Origin: Peribacillus sp. Bi96
GTDB taxonomy: Bacteria; Bacillota; Bacilli; Bacillales; DSM-1321
Reading direction: 5' to 3'
Assembly (NCBI RefSeq): GCF_918698115.1
Contig: NZ_CAKKLV010000005.1
Location: 186,001-250,000 of the forward strand
DNA: 64,000 nt
Numbering within the stretch: the first letter of the stretch is position 1; every line of letters starts with the position of its first letter. Under the pieces are notes generated by a model. The model was not told where the DNA came from and did no database searches. It saw only the letters and a program-made list of their open reading frames with translations. Shown piece after piece: positions 7,557 through 17,053 of the stretch. The position numbers and the translations under genes are program-made.

Positions 7557-9041
7557 TCATGAGATGATGATTCGTTTGACCGGTTCTTCTTCCTGAATCG
7601 TTTGTTGATCTTTTCTTGTGAAAGCACTGACAGCAAGCATCACGATAAGGTTCAAAGTAATGGCAACAATTCCTATATCAAGATCTTGTATGAAGTGTGG
7701 TGCCTTCGGAAATAAAGTGGCCATTGTTGCCTCTGCCAGCGTAAAGTAAGCAACCAAAACCACCCCTAAAATCATCCCTACAGAAGCTCCAGCTTTGCTG
7801 ACCGGATTTCTCTTAAGCAAACTGAATGCTAAAGGTGGGAAAAGTTGCAGGACAAAACTGTAAGCCATGGTTAATAACGCTATCATCGTATTACCTCCAT
7901 AAAAGGTAAAGATTAAGGAGACTAATGATACGATTGGAACAAATATACGGGTTAGTTTGGCAAGCTGCTCATTCGATGTATCAGGCTTGACCGCTTTATA
8001 AATATTCTTTGATAAAATAGTGGCTGCCGTCAGAATCAACATCGAACATGGTACAAGTGCTGCAAGCATACCTGCCGCTCCGACAACTCCGACAATCCAA
8101 GGAGGGAAAGCGTCTTTCGCGATTTTAAATAAGGCAAGGTCCGTATCTCCGCCTTGTAAATTCGGTATCTGTAAAACGGCCGTGAAACCGATAAAAAGAA
8201 TAAATACTAGAATGATTTGGTACAGTGGTAAAATGGCAGAGTTCCTGCGCAGAGCTGATTCGTTTTGGGAAGATAAACTCGCCCCAAAGCAATGTGGCCA
8301 CATATATTGACCCAATGCGATGATCAAGCAAAGGGAAATATACCAAGAGATGCTAAGCCCTTCATCCGGAAGCAATAAGAATCCCGGTTTTGTTGCTTCC
8401 AGAGTTTCAAACATCGGTTGTATACCGCCGAAGTAATGTATTGGCAAATAAATGCCCATAAATAGAATAACGACAAGAATGAGGATATCTTTCAATACAG
8501 CCGTCCACGCCGAACCGTGAATTCCTGACACATATACGAAAACAGTTACGCAGAGCATTCCGATCCAAACAGCAACCGTGGGGGGAATCAATCCATATGA
8601 CGCTTCGGAAACGATGATCTGAAAGCCTTTTAATTGTAAAACGATGTAGGGAATCATTGAAAGGACTCCAATAACAGCAACCAGTAGTCCCAATGACTTG
8701 CTGTTATACTTTTTTGTAAAAAAGTCAGATTGCGTCAGCACGTTATGTTTTTTCGCATAGCGCCAAATAGGGGGCAAAATCCAAAAAGGGACGATATAAG
8801 TAAGAGCGCAAAATATATAAATAGTGGGGCCACCCATACGGTAGGCAGCTCCGCTGGCTCCAAGAAACACAAAAGTCGAAAACATCTCTCCCGCCATCAG
8901 GACAAACATGATTAAAGAACCGAAGCTCCTCCCCCCGACAGCCCACTCATCAAGCTTCATCTCCCTCCCTTTCTTTGCGCGGATACCTAAGTAAAAAGCC
9001 AAGACAAGGGTCATGATGATGATTAATATGGAACTGTTCAT
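7557..9041 (-). CDS. Sodium:solute symporter, YhjB-like
   Basis: SSS-family symporter of 494 aa with about 13 membrane helices. It has the family's N-terminal helix, the AVGGRSFG loop, GASGAAYRMGG and the conserved Na-site region around GAAGMLAALVPCSM. Its ATG overlaps the stop of the small DUF3311 gene (ATGA), so the two are translationally coupled. The same pair occurs in B. subtilis (YhjC-YhjB). Substrate unknown. It is on the same strand as the catabolic island and could feed it, but it has a separate transcription unit. Confidence 0.9.
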   Translation of the reverse strand: MNSSILIIIMTLVLAFYLGIRAKKGREMKLDEWAVGGRSFGSLIMFVLMAGEMFSTFVFLGASGAAYRMGGPTIYIFCALTYIVPFWILPPIWRYAKKHNVLTQSDFFTKKYNSKSLGLLVAVIGVLSMIPYIVLQLKGFQIIVSEASYGLIPPTVAVWIGMLCVTVFVYVSGIHGSAWTAVLKDILILVVILFMGIYLPIHYFGGIQPMFETLEATKPGFLLLPDEGLSISWYISLCLIIALGQYMWPHCFGASLSSQNESALRRNSAILPLYQIILVFILFIGFTAVLQIPNLQGGDTDLALFKIAKDAFPPWIVGVVGAAGMLAALVPCSMLILTAATILSKNIYKAVKPDTSNEQLAKLTRIFVPIVSLVSLIFTFYGGNTMIALLTMAYSFVLQLFPPLAFSLLKRNPVSKAGASVGMILGVVLVAYFTLAEATMATLFPKAPHFIQDLDIGIVAITLNLIVMLAVSAFTRKDQQTIQEEEPVKRIIIS

Positions 9042-9226
9042 TTATTCTCCTCCTGTCTATCAAAGATCACACTGCTAATATAAAGGCAGATGGATGTTAA
9101 AATAAGCCAGGCTGCAGCCCAAAAAATAATGAAAGGTAAACCGAATATATACGGTTCCACACGGTTAACCACAGATAATGAGCCAATTGCGGGTATGATG
9201 CTGAGCAGCACAATGATTTTTTTCAA
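9038..9226 (-). CDS. DUF3311 small membrane protein, YhjC-like
   Basis: Two-helix membrane protein of 62 aa, probably an accessory subunit of the downstream SSS symporter. The TTG at 9226 is preferred because AGAGGGGGAA lies at the right spacing; an ATG at 9262 would add 12 residues encoded by the ribosome-site region. It overlaps the symporter gene by 4 bp. Confidence 0.8.
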   Translation of the reverse strand: MKKIIVLLSIIPAIGSLSVVNRVEPYIFGLPFIIFWAAAWLILTSICLYISSVIFDRQEENK

Positions 9227-9483
9227 TTGAATTCCCCCTCTTATGTTAATGAAACGATCCATTGAAGGCGCTTTAAATTATGGTTGCAATAATCTCGTTC
9301 CTAAAAACAACTCCATCGCGACATTAACCTTCGCTACTATACCATTCAATAGAAAAAACATTAAGAAATTTCAAACTATTAATAACGGTTTTTAATAGTC
9401 CAAGGTTACAGATCCATTTCCAGTACAAGCTTCTACTTCTCGGCTCACAATTACATCAAGGATGCCTGAATCCATCTAATGGA

Positions 9484-9624
9484 TTAACGATCCCCCTTCA
9501 TTTTATTAATTGCAAGTTTTATGCCAAGGATTTCAGACGTAAAGACAAGAACTCCACCTACTACTATTCTTATAAATACTAGAGAAGTAAGGCTTTAATC
9601 ATCTGCTTTTTGAGTTTTAATCAC
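9484..9624 (-). pseudogene. Possible relic of a small membrane protein
   Basis: A 47-codon frame from a GTG at 9624 that ends FTSEILGIKLAINKMKGDR, with a hydrophobic helix (SLVFIRIVVGGVLVF) before it, interrupted by one TAA after 11 codons. The intact tail and single stop suggest a recently broken small gene. Weak evidence; it could be chance. Confidence 0.3.
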
Positions 9625-9707
9625 CTCACCCGAACTGTAATTCACTCATAGAACTGGTTGTAATGGTAAAAATGTAATTCTTCGAGCATTTTCTCCCCCT
9701 TCACTTA

Positions 9708-11468
9708 TCATGAATTTTTCCTTGTAGGTATGATTGGCAAAAGAATATGAGACGGAAATTCCTGGCTATGATAGATCGTTTGCCTGGCGGTTTTTGTTTC
9801 ACTGCTTTCAATCATTGATTTCCCTGTATTCGGATTTGGTGCATATTGTGGAAAACTGCTTGATGAAACCTCAAGCAAGATTCGATGTCCTGGAAGAAAA
9901 ACATTGCTTGTCGCCCACAAGTTAATTTCGTATTCAACGATTTCGCCTCTCAGTTCCTTTTCTGCCTGATTGCCGTTCCGGTATTTGGCGTTGACGATTC
10001 CCTCGGTTAAGATAATCGCGGTGCCATCCGGCGATTCATCCACAAGCTTTGCCGTAAAATCGGTGTCCACTGCATCAGTTGATGCAAACAACTTCACTTT
10101 AACCGGTCCAGTTACTTCGAGTGCTTCTTGCAACGGATCAGAAGTATAAACGAGCACGTCGTTCCTCTTTTCGATTACGCTCTGATCATATGGCCCCATT
10201 GTAAGTGGACCGGAAAAAAGCGTGGCTCCACCTTTTGTGGGGACAGGTTTTTTGGGATCATATATATATGAATCAGCCGTATCCTCCGCTTGCATACCTT
10301 TTCGTAAGCAACCATCGCCTGTTTTCGTATTCGCTTTTCCCATACTGTGCAAATAGTAACTCGTATATTCAGTCCGTTCAAGCGGCCATTCCATTTCATT
10401 GCGCCACTCATTAATCCCCATTACAAAAATTTTCACGGGTGGTTCCTTCTCAATGCCATTGCTGACTCCTTTCAACCAGTGATCAAACCAGCGAATATGT
10501 AGGTTGGTCATATCTTCTTCAAGGTTCATCCACTCCCCAGATGCGTGCACACCAAAAGAACGTTCACCCTGGATAGAGGAAAAGTGGCCATGGCCCCAGG
10601 GTCCAACAATAAGTTTTTGTTTATTGCTTGATTGGTCATTCACCTTGTTCATTTCCACGTAATTCTCCAGAGTAGGGCCGATAAAACAATCATACCAACC
10701 ACCCATATGATAAGCAGGAAGCTGTAACCTATCATATTTATCAGCAATACTGGAATCTTGCCAGTAGGATTCGTCTTCAATTGGGCGCTTCAAATGTTCA
10801 AAGAAAAAATTATCTTCTTCCAGAACTTTTAATGGCGGCCAATCATTAATTGGTGCATACGAATACCAATCCTCAATATTATTGAGGGAGTCAGCAAGCT
10901 CCCGGACAGCTGAAGTCATGTCCACACTTTTTTCAAATTTCCGCTTCAGCAAATCAGGCAAAATCGATTCCAATGTCCACGTTTCAAATAGTCCGAGAGC
11001 AAAGGCACCATTACGGTAAACCGTTCCATTTCTTTGATCATTCAGTGTCATTGCCGGAAAGATGGCGACTAAATGCGGAGGCTTTTTTTCTGCAGCCAGC
11101 AGCTGTGTATATCCATAATACGATAGGCCAAACATACCCACTTTTCCGCTGGAATACGAGAGTGAAGCTGCCCATTCCACCGTGTCATATCCATCATTTG
11201 CTTCCTGGCTGAATGGCTGGAACTCCCCTTCTGACTTAAAGCGTCCTCTCACATCCTGAATGATGACGACGAATCCATTTTCAACAAGACGGTGGGTGTC
11301 CAAATAACGATGGGAATAAAGCGGTAAGTCCTTACTGTACGGAAGCCTTGTCAATAACACTGGAAATTGTCCAGTAGAATTAGGTCTGTATACATCCGCA
11401 TAAAGTACGGTACCGTCCCTCATAGTGCATGGAACATTTTTTTTAACAATTATTTCAACTTGTTTCAT
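9708..11468 (-). CDS. CocE/NonD-family alpha/beta hydrolase
   Basis: Hydrolase of 586 aa of the cocaine-esterase/X-Pro dipeptidyl-peptidase class. The nucleophile elbow is GLSYYG, the catalytic Asp is probably in GGWYDCFIG, and the His is in VGPWGHG. A C-terminal jelly-roll X-Pro domain follows. The start at 11468 is chosen for CTAAGGAGCAG upstream; an upstream ATG at 11492 lacks one. Cytosolic, with no signal peptide. It would cleave an ester or amide. It sits next to the Rieske cluster but has its own unit, so a link to that pathway (for example de-esterification of the substrate) is only speculative. Confidence 0.87.
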   Translation of the reverse strand: MKQVEIIVKKNVPCTMRDGTVLYADVYRPNSTGQFPVLLTRLPYSKDLPLYSHRYLDTHRLVENGFVVIIQDVRGRFKSEGEFQPFSQEANDGYDTVEWAASLSYSSGKVGMFGLSYYGYTQLLAAEKKPPHLVAIFPAMTLNDQRNGTVYRNGAFALGLFETWTLESILPDLLKRKFEKSVDMTSAVRELADSLNNIEDWYSYAPINDWPPLKVLEEDNFFFEHLKRPIEDESYWQDSSIADKYDRLQLPAYHMGGWYDCFIGPTLENYVEMNKVNDQSSNKQKLIVGPWGHGHFSSIQGERSFGVHASGEWMNLEEDMTNLHIRWFDHWLKGVSNGIEKEPPVKIFVMGINEWRNEMEWPLERTEYTSYYLHSMGKANTKTGDGCLRKGMQAEDTADSYIYDPKKPVPTKGGATLFSGPLTMGPYDQSVIEKRNDVLVYTSDPLQEALEVTGPVKVKLFASTDAVDTDFTAKLVDESPDGTAIILTEGIVNAKYRNGNQAEKELRGEIVEYEINLWATSNVFLPGHRILLEVSSSSFPQYAPNPNTGKSMIESSETKTARQTIYHSQEFPSHILLPIIPTRKNS

Positions 11469-11555
11469 CTGACTGCTCCTTAGCTCTATCATGGATTTGA
11501 GTTACTTTAGACTCATTACAATGATTAACAACAATCTTCTTCATACTGTAAAACA

Positions 11556-11594
11556 AAGAGACCAAGTGCTTTTCATTCCAAGCCTTGGCCTCTT
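11556..11594 (-). terminator. Terminator behind the Rieske/malate dehydrogenase operon
   Basis: AAGAGGCCAAG / CTTGGTCTCTT stem (one G-T pair) followed by TTGTTTT on the minus strand, 90 bp past the dehydrogenase stop. Confidence 0.7.
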
Positions 11595-11683
11595 CCTTTT
11601 GTATATACCTAATGGGTTCTGGTATCGGCTTCATACTTGGTGCATTCTTTTATTATGACCATTCAATCACCTTGGTCGATCAT

Positions 11684-12781
11684 TTATCTTTTCACCGTCA
11701 TACCTTTGGATATAATGATTGACTCGATGATTTCCGCTACCCTGTCTCCCACTTCGGAAGTGGAGGCCGTGCCATTCATATCGGGGGTGAGCACCTGATT
11801 TTCCAGCAGAAGTTGCTCAATCGCCTCAAGAACAGTCTTTCCAAGAGATTCATAGCCAAAAAAATCGAGCATTTGACTTGCTGACCAAATGGAGGCGAGC
11901 GGGTTTCCAATACCCATGCCTGCAATGTCTGGAGCTGAACCGTGAATTGGCTCGAACATCGAAGGATATTCCCTCTCAGGATTAATATTGGCACCGGCTG
12001 CAAGCCCGATTCCCCCAGCAAGTGCAGCCCCTAAATCCGTTAAAATATCACCGAACAGGTTCGAAGTCACAACGACTTCAAAGCGTTTCGGGTCTTTGAT
12101 CATCAACATCGCCGCTGCGTCGACAAGATATGAAGCCGTTTCAACTCCAGGATAGTCCCTGCTCACTTCTTCAAATACCTGATCCCAGAAAACCATCGAA
12201 TAATTAAGGGCGTTCGCTTTAGAAATGCTCGTCAGCGATCTGCCTTCTTTTTTCGCGGTTTCAAAAGCATAACGGATGATCCTTTCCGTGCCTTTACGTG
12301 AAAACACCCCATTTTGCAAAACCACTTCATGTTCCTGCCCTTTAAACAGCCAGTCTCCTGCGCCTGAATACTCGCCTTCACTGTTTTCGCGGATGAACAG
12401 CATATCAATATCTTCACGTTGCACATCTACGAGAGGCAAGTGAGCCCCTTTTAACAGTGTCACAGGTCTGATATTGACATACTGATTAAAGCTTTTACGG
12501 ATTTTCAACAATAGCTCCCATAGTGAAATATGGTCTGGAACGCCCGGAAATCCGACCGCCCCCAAATAAATCGCGTCAAACGCTTTCAGCTTATCGATCC
12601 CATCATCATCCATCATTCTACCATTTTCGGCATAAAATTCGCAGCCCCATGGGAAGTATGTGAAATCCAATTGAAAACTGGAATCCAGTTCAGCCACTTT
12701 TTTTAATACTTTTATCCCTTCATTAATCACTTCAGGTCCAATGCCATCTCCTGCGATGACCGCTATTTTGAATTGTTTCAT
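11684..12781 (-). CDS. Tartrate/D-malate dehydrogenase (decarboxylating), DmlA/TtuC family
   Basis: NAD-dependent beta-decarboxylating dehydrogenase of 365 aa, related to isopropylmalate dehydrogenase. Diagnostic for the DmlA/TtuC branch are GAVGFPGVPDHISLWELLL and the QYVNIRP stretch. IAGDGIGPEV (N-term), RENSEGEYSG, the catalytic Lys in ISKANALNYSM, and SNLFGDILTDLG with FEPIHGSAPDIAG complete the fold. It would convert D-malate to pyruvate and CO2 in the cytosol. It is last in the operon after the aldehyde dehydrogenase. In E. coli the same enzyme (yeaU/dmlA) neighbours the carnitine oxygenase homologue yeaW, which supports a malate-forming route here. Confidence 0.9.
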   Translation of the reverse strand: MKQFKIAVIAGDGIGPEVINEGIKVLKKVAELDSSFQLDFTYFPWGCEFYAENGRMMDDDGIDKLKAFDAIYLGAVGFPGVPDHISLWELLLKIRKSFNQYVNIRPVTLLKGAHLPLVDVQREDIDMLFIRENSEGEYSGAGDWLFKGQEHEVVLQNGVFSRKGTERIIRYAFETAKKEGRSLTSISKANALNYSMVFWDQVFEEVSRDYPGVETASYLVDAAAMLMIKDPKRFEVVVTSNLFGDILTDLGAALAGGIGLAAGANINPEREYPSMFEPIHGSAPDIAGMGIGNPLASIWSASQMLDFFGYESLGKTVLEAIEQLLLENQVLTPDMNGTASTSEVGDRVAEIIESIIISKGMTVKR

Positions 12782-12799
12782 AAATGATCTCCTCGATTT

Positions 12800-14251
12800 T
12801 TAGTCTTGGTTCCAAACGACCAATTTCATTTCAGTCATTTCTTCCACGGCGTATTTTATGCCTTCACGACCAGTCCCGCTTTCTTTTACACCGCCGTATG
12901 GCATTTGATCGACACGATAGGTTGGCACGTCATTGATGATTACACCGCCTACGTGTAATTCACGTGATGCGTACAAAGCGTTTTTCACATTGTTTGTGTA
13001 TATTCCTGCCTGCAAGCCAAAGCGGGAATCATTCACAGAATCAATCGCTTCCTTCACTGAACTCACTTTATTTACAATGACAACCGGAGCAAATGCTTCC
13101 TGGCATGAAACTTTTAGCCGATGATCCGCATCGGTAATTATGGTCGGTTCAAGAATGTCGCCTTGCAATTTTCCACCTGCTGCAATTGTTGCCTTGCTTC
13201 CTTTAGTTTCATCAATCCAGCCCAGTACACGGGTCGCTTCTCCTTTGGAGATCAGGGCGGAAATATACGTATCCGGATCCAATGGGTCGCCAATTCTAAG
13301 CTTTTTCGCAGCTGCAGTGAATTTCGCTACAAACTCTTCATACACTTCTTCATGTGCATATACACGTTGCAGTGAAATACAAACTTGCCCCTGATTGGAG
13401 AAGGCACCCATGATGCAACGATCGATAATTTGATCAACTTCAATGTCTTTATCAATGATTAAAGCAGAGTTCGAGCCAAGCTCCAGAGTCGTCTTTTTCA
13501 GGCCGGCTTTGCTCCGGATGCCGATTCCAACACTTGGGCTTCCGGTGAATGTCACCATGCTTACTTGGTCGTTTTCAACAATCACTTCTCCGACCGTGCT
13601 GCCGGGACCTGTCACTACATTTAATGCGCCAGCCGGCAGACCCGCTTTTTCAAAAATATCTGCGATGAAAAGTGCGGACAGCGGAGTTTGCGAAGCTGGT
13701 TTCAAAACGATGGTGTTTCCAGCAGCAATGGCCGGACCGACTTTATGCGCCACCAAATTCATCGGGAAGTTGAACGGAGTGATGGCACCAATGACCCCGA
13801 TCGGCTCTCTTAACGTGTAACCAATTCGGCCAACCCCGCCAGTGGCTGCATCAAAAGGAATCGTTTCACCGTGAATCCTTTTAGCTTCTTCAGCCGAGAA
13901 CTTATACGTCTCAATGGTTCTCCCAACTTCCGCTTTTGCGAACATGATCGGTTTGGCTGATTCACGGGATATGATTTCTGCCGCTTCTTCCGCATTCTCC
14001 ATTAATAACGTGGCAACCTTCTCCAATATATCCGCCCTTTGATAAGCGGGCATTTTTGCCATGACTTCGCGAGCGTTGTAGGCAGCTCCAATCGCCTTTT
14101 CCGTCAGCTCTTTATCCGCCATGGCTATTTGGGCGATTTCTTCCCCGGAATAAGGGGAAAATAGAGGAGCATAGCTTTCCGTTTCCACTTTTTCACCATT
14201 GATCATCAAAAATTGTTTCATCGATTTCACTTGATTCTCTACTCTACTCAT
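12800..14251 (-). CDS. NAD(P)-dependent aldehyde dehydrogenase (candidate malic-semialdehyde dehydrogenase)
   Basis: ALDH-superfamily enzyme of 483 aa. Visible landmarks are PFNFPMNL, the cofactor loop FTGSPSVG, general base Glu 257 in TLELGSNS and nucleophile Cys 291 in NQGQVCISLQ. It is closest in style to lactaldehyde/glyceraldehyde-3-phosphate dehydrogenases (GSNSAL instead of GGKSP). Its ATG overlaps the end of the Rieske gene by 8 bp, so translation is coupled. Lying between an oxygenase that can release an aldehyde and a D-malate dehydrogenase, it is a good candidate for oxidising malic semialdehyde. That substrate is inferred from context. Confidence 0.88.
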   Translation of the reverse strand: MSRVENQVKSMKQFLMINGEKVETESYAPLFSPYSGEEIAQIAMADKELTEKAIGAAYNAREVMAKMPAYQRADILEKVATLLMENAEEAAEIISRESAKPIMFAKAEVGRTIETYKFSAEEAKRIHGETIPFDAATGGVGRIGYTLREPIGVIGAITPFNFPMNLVAHKVGPAIAAGNTIVLKPASQTPLSALFIADIFEKAGLPAGALNVVTGPGSTVGEVIVENDQVSMVTFTGSPSVGIGIRSKAGLKKTTLELGSNSALIIDKDIEVDQIIDRCIMGAFSNQGQVCISLQRVYAHEEVYEEFVAKFTAAAKKLRIGDPLDPDTYISALISKGEATRVLGWIDETKGSKATIAAGGKLQGDILEPTIITDADHRLKVSCQEAFAPVVIVNKVSSVKEAIDSVNDSRFGLQAGIYTNNVKNALYASRELHVGGVIINDVPTYRVDQMPYGGVKESGTGREGIKYAVEEMTEMKLVVWNQD

Positions 14252-15329
14252 TTAGGGCCTCCAATACCATTTCATGAAATTGAACAATTGCTATTTCCGA
14301 AGAGGAATATCTACCTTTGTTAAAGGCACGGGAACGGAAACCTATTTGTTCCAGCTCTACAAGTTCCACATCTTCCTGTCGGACTTGTTCGGCAAAAGCA
14401 ACAAGGTCTTTCTCTTCCTGAGTCAAATTCTCATCGCGGAAATAATAGGTGTAAACAGCCAAAGTCGTTTCGTGATCAATCGGCACCATTTGAATGGTAG
14501 CCATATTTCCGGGACCCGGATAAATGGTCAACATCAGGTTAGGCCACAGCCAGAAAAAAGAGCCGCCTTGCATTTCCGCCTTATTTAAATCGACCGTTCC
14601 GTAATTTTTATCCGGTTTTACCATTGAGCCTTGCAGTGAATAGTTATCACATGTAATGATTTGGTAATCTTCCATATCGAGTGCTGCAACAAAGCTTGGA
14701 TGAGCTACATGGCAATGGTCACATTCTAAATAGTTATCTATGAACGCTTTCCAGTTTGCCTTAATCACCCTGGTTTTTTGGCCTGTTCTTTTTAACTCAC
14801 TTAAAAATGGATATTTACTTAAACGGTCAAAGAAATCACCGTACGATTCGCTAAGCGGTTTTGCATTATCATCCAAGTTGACAAAAATTAAAGATTCCAG
14901 GATTTCCATGCGAACGGAGCGTAAACAGGCATCTTGTACACAGGCCGCATCTTCGCCTTTAAAATTCGGCGCTTTGTTCAATTTCCCATCCAATTTAAAT
15001 GTCCAACCATGATAACTGCATTGTAGAATTTTCTTCTTGCCTGAGTCACTTTTTTCAAGCTTAGTCGCACGATGGGGACAAACGTTATAAAAGGCGCGGA
15101 TCACCTCATCTTGTCCGCGGGTCACGATGATCGGCTCGTTAGCTACTTCTGTCGTAAAGAAAGCTCCCACTTTTTCCAATTGGCTGACGTGTCCCACAAG
15201 CTGCCAAGTTTTAGAGAATACTAGATCGATTTCCTTTTCGAGTACTTTAGGATCCGTGTATTTGTCATATGTCAATGTTCTTTCAAAACTACGATTTGCT
15301 AAATTTTCCACCTTGTTAAAAGCCATCAT
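14244..15329 (-). CDS. Rieske non-heme iron oxygenase, CntA/YeaW-like quaternary amine oxygenase
   Basis: Oxygenase alpha subunit of 361 aa. Rieske [2Fe-2S] ligands are Cys 84/His 86 (CPH) and Cys 104/His 107 (CSYH). The mononuclear iron motif is E202-x2-H205-x4-H210 in NYLECDHCHVAH. Classical ring hydroxylases have Asp at the first position; Glu here is the feature described for carnitine oxygenase CntA, and residue spacing is nearly the same. No beta subunit is present. Electrons should come from the two genes just upstream (ferredoxin and its reductase). The likely reaction is oxidative C-N cleavage of carnitine or a related betaine, giving an aldehyde for the next gene. The family is certain; the substrate is inferred. 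Confidence 0.9.
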   Translation of the reverse strand: MMAFNKVENLANRSFERTLTYDKYTDPKVLEKEIDLVFSKTWQLVGHVSQLEKVGAFFTTEVANEPIIVTRGQDEVIRAFYNVCPHRATKLEKSDSGKKKILQCSYHGWTFKLDGKLNKAPNFKGEDAACVQDACLRSVRMEILESLIFVNLDDNAKPLSESYGDFFDRLSKYPFLSELKRTGQKTRVIKANWKAFIDNYLECDHCHVAHPSFVAALDMEDYQIITCDNYSLQGSMVKPDKNYGTVDLNKAEMQGGSFFWLWPNLMLTIYPGPGNMATIQMVPIDHETTLAVYTYYFRDENLTQEEKDLVAFAEQVRQEDVELVELEQIGFRSRAFNKGRYSSSEIAIVQFHEMVLEALNE

Positions 15330-15416
15330 TCATTTCCCCCTAAAATAAAATATGATTACAAGCTTTCCTGAACTTAATAGAAACGGTTATTTCTTAATGG
15401 ATTCATTTCCGCCGAG

Positions 15417-15680
<264 letters not shown>

Positions 15681-15688
15681 TTACATAA

Positions 15689-16708
15689 TTAAACGGTCGA
15701 GGTGCTTTTCTCTTTTCCCCCCATTGTGCTCGTACTGTGAAGAGGCTGAACTTTCGCTCTTGGATCGATATAAACTTTCGCATTACTCACAGCTGTTGGC
15801 GCTTCACCGAACCCGCTAGCAATCAGCTTCACCTTCCCTTCGTACGTGCAAATATCTCCTGCCGCGTATATGCCCTTGATATTCGTTTCCATTTTAGAGT
15901 TGACAACGATGGAATTATTTTCAAGTTCAAGACCCCAATCCTTTATTGGGCCTATTGATGATACGAATCCATAATTGACAAGAACGTCATCGACTTCCAT
16001 TTCAAGCGGCTTTCCACTCTTCGCATCCGTCACAATCACTTTTTCTATATTTTCATCTCCGATCAGTCCGGCTGGGAGATAAGGAGTCAAGACCTCCACC
16101 TTGGATTGTTTCAAACGCTCTACACTGTGTTCATGTGCACGAAATTTATCCCTGCGGTGGATAAGTGTCACTTTTTCCGCTATCGGTTCAAGCATTAGCG
16201 ACCAGTCGACCGCTGAATCACCGCCACCAAACACAACAACTCTCTTATCAGCGAATTGGCTCATATTCTGGACGAAATAATGAAGGTTGGCTTTTTCAAA
16301 CCTTTCTTCGCCTTCGATTTTCAGTTTCCGTGGCTGAAACGCCCCGTTTCCAGCAGTGATGATTATCGCTTTCGTATAATGTGTTTCTTCGGGTGTCGTT
16401 ATGGCAAACATCCCATCCGAAGTACGAACAATGGTCTCTACAGATTGATTAAGACAAATATCCGTTTTGAATTGACCCATTTGTTCCAGTAATCGATCGA
16501 TGAGCTCTTGGGCCTGAATTTTCGGAAAGCCCGCAATATCATAAATATATTTTTCAGGGTACAAAGCAGACAGCTGTCCTCCCAGTTGAGGGAGACTTTC
16601 GATAATTTTCACTGAAGCTTGGCGCATTCCCGCATAAAAAGCGGTGAACAAACCAACCGGTCCTCCCCCGATAATAGTAATGTCAAAGATTTCATACCTA
16701 CCTTCCAT
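15689..16708 (-). CDS. Ferredoxin-NADP+ reductase, YumC-type (TrxB-like)
   Basis: FAD flavoprotein of 339 aa that would oxidise NADPH and reduce the adjacent ferredoxin. GGGPVGLF binds [12 protein letters not shown] lies in the NADPH domain and AAGDI closes the FAD site. No redox CxxC is present, which separates it from thioredoxin reductase. The ATG at 16708 gives good spacing to TAGGGGGG; an ATG two codons upstream is too close. First gene of the operon behind a 190-base leader from the sigma-54 promoter at 16898-16914. Confidence 0.92.
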   Translation of the reverse strand: MEGRYEIFDITIIGGGPVGLFTAFYAGMRQASVKIIESLPQLGGQLSALYPEKYIYDIAGFPKIQAQELIDRLLEQMGQFKTDICLNQSVETIVRTSDGMFAITTPEETHYTKAIIITAGNGAFQPRKLKIEGEERFEKANLHYFVQNMSQFADKRVVVFGGGDSAVDWSLMLEPIAEKVTLIHRRDKFRAHEHSVERLKQSKVEVLTPYLPAGLIGDENIEKVIVTDAKSGKPLEMEVDDVLVNYGFVSSIGPIKDWGLELENNSIVVNSKMETNIKGIYAAGDICTYEGKVKLIASGFGEAPTAVSNAKVYIDPRAKVQPLHSTSTMGGKEKSTSTV

Positions 16709-16812
16709 ACTCATTCCCCCCTAGATGACTTGCTTTTAGATAATTCTATTGACTAGAATTCTGCTAGGCCAACGTGTCCATTCATGCAATAATTATCGAC
16801 ATGCAAACATAG

Positions 16813-16892
16813 CCAATTGTTCATTTAACCAATTGATAATTTAGCCAACTGACAATTTAACCAACTGACAATTTAACCAACTGTCAATTTAA
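16813..16892. repeat. Five tandem 16-bp repeats in the operon leader
   Basis: Consensus CCAACTGACAATTTAA (plus strand). Units at 16813, 16829, 16845, 16861 and 16877; two are identical and the others differ at 1-4 positions. They start right behind the sigma-54 promoter and lie in the transcribed leader of the reductase-ferredoxin-oxygenase operon. Confidence 0.9.
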
Positions 16893-16897
16893 TATAA

Positions 16898-16914
16898 TGC
16901 AAAATGTGTGCCAA
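16898..16914 (-). promoter_or_regulatory. Sigma-54 promoter for the Rieske operon
   Basis: Minus strand TTGGCACACATTTTGCA is a near-consensus -24/-12 element with 10 bases between GG and GC. The divergent gene encodes a sigma-54 activator. Confidence 0.9.
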
Positions 16915-16975
16915 CCTTGGAAACCAGCCTAAATAAACGAAATATTCAAAATTAGTTTTGAAAACGTTATCATAT

Positions 16976-16993
16976 CGAGTTATAATTAACTCG
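16976..16993. promoter_or_regulatory. Dyad: likely activator binding site
   Basis: Perfect inverted repeat CGAGTTA-TAAT-TAACTCG about 60 bp upstream of the -24 element, between the two divergent genes. It has the same 4-bp-spacer architecture as the dyad at 1491-1510 but a different sequence. Confidence 0.65.
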
Positions 16994-17053
16994 AAATTGA
17001 TAGAACAGTATTCAAAATTCACTCATTCCCTTTTGAAAAGAGAGGATTACCTT

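Noticed and set aside
16813..16892. Possible CRISPR array
   Set aside because: The 16-bp units are contiguous without spacers, so this is a simple tandem repeat. No cas gene or spaced repeat array was seen anywhere in the window.
16958..17053. N-terminal extension of the second sigma-54 activator
   Set aside because: It would run through the dyad and promoter region; the ATG at 17054 has a ribosome site.
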